Of a stretch of 7,238 bases of DNA, positions 1 to 4,690 are shown piece after piece. The notes beneath the pieces were generated by a model, which made no database searches, was not told where the DNA came from, and saw only the letters and a program-made list of their open reading frames with translations. The position numbers and the translations under genes are program-made. Each line of letters opens with the position of its first letter. Position 1 is the first letter of the stretch. The stretch is taken from assembly GCA_963693005.1 (NCBI GenBank), contig OY843736.1, positions 1-7,238 on the forward strand. Direction: 5' to 3'. This stretch comes from Bodonicaedibacter sp963693005 (GTDB lineage: Bacteria > Pseudomonadota > Alphaproteobacteria > UBA6184).

Positions 1-50
1 ACAGATGTGAGCGAGGACGAAGAGGCAACTGCGAGGGCAAAGAAGCCCGA

Positions 51-206
51 AGGCCAGGGCGCCGTGGCGCCGAGTAGGCGTGTTATGTTGTTGTCTGAGT
101 CCGCAGGGGGGGAAGTTTTTGGGTTTTGGGACGGGCGTCCCATTGTGTCTGCTGCCCCCACGACGCGGCGGTTCGTGGTCTCGCAGCGAGTCCTCCTGGA
201 GCACCC
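51..206. other. ~155-bp unique insertion inside the first satellite copy
   Basis: The left flank (through AGAAGCCCGA ending at 50) and right flank (CGCGCGCGCAAAATGAAG from about 207) are ordinary satellite. In other copies these blocks are separated by only about 7 bases (GCGGTGA), so roughly 155 bases of unrelated sequence replace them here. The insert differs in composition: it has T-rich stretches, a run of seven G at 106-112 followed by three GGG runs (121-123, 128-130, 133-135), a perfect hairpin at 128-141, and a GGCGCC-GT-GGCGCC palindromic pair near 58-71. I see no clear terminal inverted repeats, target-site duplication, tail or coding sequence. It could be a small mobile-element remnant, captured DNA, or an alternative satellite variant. 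Confidence 0.75.
128..141. other. Perfect GC hairpin in the insertion
   Basis: GGGACG and CGTCCC are exact reverse complements separated by GG. The hairpin overlaps the G-run cluster that begins at 106. Neither appears in any other satellite copy. A terminator or regulatory role cannot be assigned. Confidence 0.5.
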
Positions 207-475
207 TCGCGCGCGCAAAATGAAGAATGAAGAATGAAGAGCGTCAAGCATCAGCCGCATCGGTCGGCGAGAAACATGAACGACATCGAGGAAACAGATG
301 TCGAGACCGAGCGGCGTCCCAGCACGCATCAACGGCGCGAAGGATCAAAAGGGCGAGGGCACGAAGCCCGCCACATGACGCGAGACGAAGACGAGCGCGC
401 AAATGAAGACTGAAGAGCGCCAAACAGACGCTCGCGCGCGTGAAAAGACGAAGCGTCACCACCACACGCAGAACC
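207..475. repeat. Remainder of first satellite copy (B-like, undeleted)
   Basis: This segment carries the B-type signature: repeated AATGAAG triplet-like units at 219-240 and GCGAGAAACATGAACGACATCG near 269-290. Unlike the two later B copies it keeps the CCCAGCACGCATC...GGATC block (about 317-345). It therefore looks like the undeleted relative of the B monomer. It ends where the first visible GAATTC starts. Confidence 0.8.
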
Positions 476-1611
476 GAATTCGTCCTCAGGCGACACGCAG
501 CCGGCGCGGCTCGTGCGCAAGACATCAAACGCCGCCAAATGGGCGACAGATGTGAGCGAGGACGAAGAGGCGACTGCGAGGGCAAAGAAGCCCGAGCGGT
601 GACGCGCGCGCACAACATAATGAAGAGCGTCAAAATCAGCCGCATCGGTCGGCGCAAAACATCACACGACATCGAGGAAACAGATGTCGAGACCGAGCGG
701 CGTCCCAGCACGCATCGACGGCGCGAGGGATCAAAAGGGCGAGGGCACGAAGCCCGCCGCTTGACGCCAGACGAAGACGAGCGCGCAAATGAAGACTGAA
801 GAGCGCCAAACAGACGCTCGCGCGCGCAAAGACGAAGCGTCACCACAACACGCAGAACCGAATTCGTCCTCAGGCGTCACGCAGCCGGCGCGGCTCGTGC
901 GCAAGACATCAAACGCCGCCAAGTGGGCGACAGATGTGAGCGAGGACGAAGAGGCAACTGCGAGGGCAAAGAGGCCCGAGCGGTGACGCGCGCGCAAAAT
1001 GAAGAATGAAGAATGAAGAGCGTCAAGCATCAGCCGCATCGGTCGGCGAGAAACATGAACGACATCGAGGAAACAGATGTCGAGACCGAGCGGCGTAAAA
1101 GGGCGAGGGCACGAAGCCCGCCGCTTGACGCCAGACGAAGACGAGCGCGGGAATGAAGACTGTAGAGTGCCAAACAGACGCTCGCGCGCGTGAAAAGACG
1201 AAGCGTCACCACAAAACACAGAACCGAATTCGTCCTCAGGCGACACGCAGCCGGCACGGCTCGTGCGCAAGACATCAAACGCCGCCAAATGGGCGACAGA
1301 TGTGAGCGAGGACGAAGAGGCGACTGCGAGGGCAAAGAAGCCCGAGCGGTGACGCGCGCGCAGAACAGAATGAAGAGCGTCAAAATCAGCCGCATCGGTT
1401 GGCGCAAAACATCACACGACATCGAGGAAACAGATGTCGAGACCGAGCGGCGTCCCAGCACGCATCGACGACGCGAGGGATCAAAAGGGCGAAGGCACAA
1501 AGCCCGCCACATGACGCGAGACGAAGACGAGCGCGCAAATGAAGACTGAAGAGCGCCAAACAGACGCTCGCGCGCGTGAAAAGACGAAGCGTCACCACCA
1601 CACGCAGAACC
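476..1611. repeat. Higher-order repeat unit 1 (monomers A1-B1-C1)
   Basis: Three GAATTC-phased monomers: A1 476-859, B1 860-1225, C1 1226-1611. Type is set by the sequence just before each GAATTC (A: CACCACCACACGCAG; B: CACCACAACACGCAG; C: CACCACAAAACACAG) and by internal variants. B has GCGAGAAACATGAACG and lacks about 29 bp after CGGCGT (near 1096). The C side carries GGGAATGAAGACTGTAGAGTG and a CGGCACGGC variant of the hairpin loop. The same series of types recurs in the next unit, so the repeat amplified as a three-monomer block. Confidence 0.85.
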
Positions 1612-2750
1612 GAATTCGTCCTCAGGCGACACGCAGCCGGCGCGGCTCGTGCGCAAGACATCAAACGCCGCCAAATGGGCGACAGATGTGAGCGAGGACG
1701 AAGAGGCGACTGCGAGGGCAAAGAAGCCCGAGCGGTGACGCGCGCGCAGAACAGAATGAAGAGCGTCAAAATCAGCCGCATCGGTCGGCGCAAAACATCA
1801 CACGACATCGAGGAAACAGATGTCGAGACCGAGCGGCGTCCCAGCACGCATCGACGGCGCGAGGGATCAAAAGGGCGAAAGCACGAAGCCCGCCACTTGA
1901 CGCGAGACGAAGACGAGCGCGCAAATGAAGACTGAAGAGCGCCAAACAGACGCTCGCGCGCAAAGACGAAGCGTCACCACAACACGCAGAACCGAATTCG
2001 TCCTCAGGCGACACGCAGCCGGCGCGGCTCGTGCGCAAGACATCAAACGCCGCCAAATGGGCGACAGATGTGAGCGAGGACGAAGAGGCAACTGCGAGGG
2101 CAAAGAAGCCCGAGCGGTGACGCGCGCGCAAAATGAAGAATTTGAAGAATGAAGAGCGTCAAGCATCAGCCGCATCGGTCGGCGAGAAACATGAACGACA
2201 TCGAGGAAACATGTGGAGACCGAGCGGCGTAAAAGGGCGAGGGCACGAAGCCCGCCGCTTGACGCCAGACGAAGACGAGCGCGGGAATGAAGACTGTAGA
2301 GTGCCAAACAGACGCTCGCGCGCGTGAAAAGACGAAGCGTCACCACAAAACACAGAACCGAATTCGTCCTCAGGCGACACGCAGCCGGCACGGCTCGTGC
2401 GCAAGACATCAAACGCCGCCAAATGGGCGACAGATGTGAGCGAGGACGAAGAGGCGACTGCGAGGGCAAAGAAGCCCGAGCGGTGACGCGCGCGCACAAC
2501 AGAATGAAGAGCGTCAAAATCAGCCGCATCGGTCGGCGCAAAACATCACACGACATCGAGGAAACAGATGTCGAGAGACCGAGCGGCGTCCCAGCACGCA
2601 TCGACGGCGCGAGGGATCAAAAGGGCGAAGGCACGAAGCCCGCCACATGACGCGAGACGAAGACGAGCGCGCAAATGAAGACTGAAGAGCGCCAAACAGA
2701 CGCTCGCGCGCGTGAAAAGACGAAGCGTCACCACCACAAAACACAGAACC
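1612..2750. repeat. Higher-order repeat unit 2 (monomers A2-B2-C2)
   Basis: A2 1612-1993, B2 1994-2359, C2 2360-2750 repeat the variant series of the preceding unit. B1 to B2 and C1 to C2 are each exactly 1,134 bp apart, and both B monomers are 366 bp with the same ~29-bp deletion (second occurrence near 2230). Differences from unit 1 are few: one CG dinucleotide is lost near 1958, B2 has AATTTG for AATG near 2139 and a compensating 2-bp loss near 2210, and C2 gains GA near 2575 and ends in the D-type CACCACCACAAAACACAG junction. Confidence 0.85.
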
Positions 2751-3908
2751 GAATTCGTACTCAGGCGACACGCAGCCGGCGCGGCTCGTGCGCAAGACAT
2801 CAAACGCCGCCAAATGGGCGGCAGATGTCGGAAGACGAAGAGGCGACTGCGAGGGCAAAGAAGCCCGAGCGGTGACGCGCGCGCACAACATAATGAAGAG
2901 CGTCAAAATCAGCCGCATCGGTCGGCGCAAAACATCACACGACATCGAGGAAACAGATGTCGAGACCGAGCGGCGTCCCAGCACGCATCGACGGCGCGAG
3001 GGATCAAAAGGGCGAAGGCACGAAGCCCGCCACATGACGCGAGACGAAGACGAGCGCGCAAATGAAGACTGAAGAGCGCCAAACAGACGCTCGCGCGCGT
3101 GAAAAGACGAAGCGTCACCACCACAAAACACAGAACCGAATTCGTACTCAGGCGACACGCAGCCGGCGCGGCTCGTGCGCAAGACATCAAACGCCGCCAA
3201 ATGGGCGGCAGATGTCGGAAGACGAAGAGGCGACTGCGAGGGCAAAGAAGCCCGAGCGGTGACGCGCGCGCACAACATAATGAAGAGCGTCAAAATCAGC
3301 CGCATCGGTCGGCGCAAAACATCACACGACATCGAGGAAACAGATGTCGAGAGACCGAGCGGCGTCCCAGCACGCATCGACGACGCGAGGGATCAAAAGG
3401 GCGAAGGCACGAAGCCCGCCACATGACGCGAGACGAAGACGAGCGCGCAAATGAAGACTGAAGAGCGCCAAACAGACGCTCGCGCGCGTGAAAAGACGAA
3501 GCGTCACCACCACAAAACACAGAACCGAATTCGTACTCAGGCGACACGCAGCCGGCGCGGCTCGTGCGCAAGACATCAAACGCCGCCAAATGGGCGGCAG
3601 ATGTCGGAAGACGAAGAGGCGACTGCGAGGGCAAAGAAGCCCGAGCGGTGACGCGCGCGCACAACATAATGAAGAGCGTCAAAATCAGCCGCATCGGTCG
3701 GCGCAAAACATCACACGACATCGAGGAAACAGATGTCGAGACCGAGCGGCGTCCCAGCACGCATCGACGGCGCGAGGGATCAAAAGGGCGAAGGCACGAA
3801 GCCCGCCACATGACGCGAGACGAAGACGAGCGCGCAAATGAAGACTGAAGAGCGCCAAACAGACGCTCGCGCGCGAAAAGACGAAGCGTCACCACAACAC
3901 GCAGAACC
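2751..3908. repeat. Homogenised satellite block (monomers D1-D2-D3)
   Basis: D1 2751-3137, D2 3138-3526, D3 3527-3908. All share GAATTCGTACTCAGG (A/B/C copies have CGTCCTCAGG), CACCACCACAAAACACAG before the anchor, and GGCGGCAGATGTCGGAAGACG in place of GGGCGACAGATGTGAGCGAGGACG. Long stretches are identical between D copies, which indicates recent amplification or gene conversion. The CGAGACC/CGAGAGACC indel alternates: long in C2 (about 2573), short in D1, long in D2 (about 3349), short in D3, long in the terminal copy (about 4118). Segment 2712-3065 appears identical to 3488-3841, 776 bp apart, which fits a two-monomer repeat unit. Confidence 0.85.
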
Positions 3909-4230
3909 GAATTCGTCCTCGGGCAACACGCACCGGCGCGGCTCGTGCGCAAGACATCAAACGCCGCCAAATGGGCGGCAGATGTCGGAAGACGAAGAGG
4001 CGACTGCGAGGCAAAGAAGCCCGAGCGGTGACGCGCGCGCACAACAGAATGAAGAGCGTCAAAATCAGCCGCATCGGTCGGCGCAAAACATCACACGACA
4101 TCGACGAAACAGATGTCGAGAGACCGAGCGGCGTCCCAGCACGCATCGACGGCGCGAGGGATCAAAAGGGCGCGGGCACGAAGCCCGCCGCTTGACGCGA
4201 GACGAAGACGAGCGCGCGATGAAGGAGCGC
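3909..4230. repeat. Terminal, slightly diverged satellite copy
   Basis: The last copy with a GAATTC anchor. It mixes types: the B-like CACCACAACACGCAG lead-in and CGTCCTC anchor, but the D-like GGCGGCAGATGTCGGAAGACG block. It has private changes (CGGGCAACACGCACC in place of CAGGCGACACGCAGCC, which breaks the short hairpin stem; a missing G near 4010; TCGACGAAAC for TCGAGGAAAC near 4103). Higher divergence at the edge is usual for satellite arrays. Confidence 0.8.
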
Positions 4231-4396
4231 GCGAAGAATGAAGAGCGTCAACAGCCGCAATCGGTCATCGAGCTGGAAAGCACGCGACATCCACACCTGG
4301 GGGGGCCCGAGCATCGGAGGACCGACGGCGGCATCCCGAGCAGCAAGGGCTCAAGGGATGCGGGGCGGAGGCAGCACGGAGCCCGCGACTGACGCA
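4231..4396. repeat. Decayed half-monomer at the array edge
   Basis: From AATGAAGAGCGTCAA at about 4235 the sequence follows the second half of the monomer in order but with many changes: CAGCCGCAATCGGTC, GCACGCGACATC, CATCGGAGGACCGACGGCGGCATCC, CTCAAGGGATGCGG, GGAGCCCGCGACTGACGC. The first half (with GAATTC) is skipped entirely. A homopolymer of seven G occurs near 4301. I see no gene here. Confidence 0.65.
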
Positions 4397-4397
4397 A

Positions 4398-4455
4398 ACG
4401 AAGACGAAGCCGAAGACGAAGAAACGAAGAAACGAAGAACGAAGAAACGAAGACG
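4398..4455. repeat. CGAAGA-type purine-rich low-complexity tract
   Basis: Imperfect tandem units of ACGAAGA / CGAAGAA / ACGAAGACG, almost all purine plus C on the plus strand (pyrimidine-rich on the minus strand). It directly follows the decayed half-monomer, whose own end (GACGAAGACGAGCG in intact copies) could be the seed of the expansion. It marks the boundary between satellite and the unique sequence downstream of the retrotransposon reading frame. Confidence 0.7.
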
Positions 4456-4690
4456 TGCCTCCTTCAATCGACGGACGACTGAACCGAGCTAAAAAAGTTG
4501 CAGTTCTGTACAGCGGCGTGCCGCCATGAATGCCTTGGAGAGGCAAATGCCTTGGAGAGGCAAAAGAAAAACGAGGCTGCGGTGGCGGGAACCGGACCTG
4601 GCTTCTTGCTGAGGATTGATTGAGCGTGGCGAGTCGTGCGAGACTTCCACGGGCGATAGCATCGCTGGACACAACATACTGCCTACTCAG
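4456..4690 (-). other. Unique non-coding region, probable retrotransposon 3' UTR
   Basis: Sequence between the stop codon of the reverse transcriptase frame and the low-complexity tract. It shows no satellite similarity and no convincing gene. Read on the minus strand it holds two tandem small hairpins (4531-4562), a third GC hairpin (4515-4525) and a T6 run (4491-4496). There is no poly(A) tail on the minus strand (no poly(T) on the plus strand), so the exact 3' end of the element is not marked. In RLE-type elements the 3' UTR RNA is usually what the protein recognises for target-primed reverse transcription; assigning that role here is inference. Confidence 0.5.
4530..4563. repeat. 17-bp tandem duplication forming two hairpins
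   Basis: ATGCCTTGGAGAGGCAA occurs twice back to back (4530-4546 and 4547-4563). Each copy contains TGCCT and AGGCA, exact reverse complements around a 5-base loop (4531-4545 and 4548-4562). A third small hairpin, GGCG-TGC-CGCC, precedes them at 4515-4525, and an A6 run lies at 4491-4496 (T6 on the minus strand). Confidence 0.85.

Larger units (their letters stand above)
1..4230. repeat. Satellite DNA array, ~385-bp monomer, about 11 copies
   Basis: A head-to-tail array of a GC- and CpG-rich monomer. A GAATTC anchor recurs at 476, 860, 1226, 1612, 1994, 2360, 2751, 3138, 3527 and 3909, giving spacings of 384, 366, 386, 382, 366, 391, 387, 389 and 382 bp. Every copy shares the same ordered landmarks: the GAATTC block, a short AGCCG-loop-CGGCT hairpin (499-511 in the first complete copy), an ACAGATGTGAGCG or CAGATGTCGGAAG block, a GAAGCCCG block, CG-dinucleotide runs, and GAAGAGCGTCAA / GAAGAGCGCCAA motifs. 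The window starts inside a copy, so the array continues to the left. Frames are open on both strands but shift between copies because most spacings are not multiples of three, so no coding is called. Whether this is subtelomeric, centromeric or element-borne cannot be told from the sequence. Confidence 0.97.

Noticed and set aside
106..135. Telomere-like GGGTTTTGGG sequence
   Set aside because: Only two such units within a G-rich patch; no tandem telomeric array is present.
51..206. Miniature inverted-repeat element
   Set aside because: Ends share only a vague AGGG-type similarity in inverted orientation, and no target-site duplication is visible at the satellite junctions.
2520..3377. 285-codon minus-strand open frame, and similar long frames elsewhere in the satellite
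   Set aside because: Frames are repetitive, exist in several registers on both strands at once, and shift because monomer lengths vary by amounts not divisible by three. No known domain is visible.
1..4230. CRISPR array or similar repeat-spacer structure
   Set aside because: Repeats are contiguous ~385-bp units with no unique spacers. This is satellite DNA, and the neighbour is a eukaryotic-type retrotransposon.
4497..4513. GCAGTTCTGTACAG resembles part of a kinetoplastid spliced-leader exon (CAGTTTCTGTAC)
   Set aside because: Only about a dozen bases with an indel, no splice donor GT context or rest of the exon, and much of the match is a CTGTACAG palindrome. It cannot support an SL RNA gene or target site.
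4265..4672. 135-codon minus-strand open frame over the 3' UTR and decayed satellite
   Set aside because: It crosses a microsatellite, hairpin duplications and satellite remnant, and its Ser/Arg/Phe-rich low-complexity product looks non-coding.
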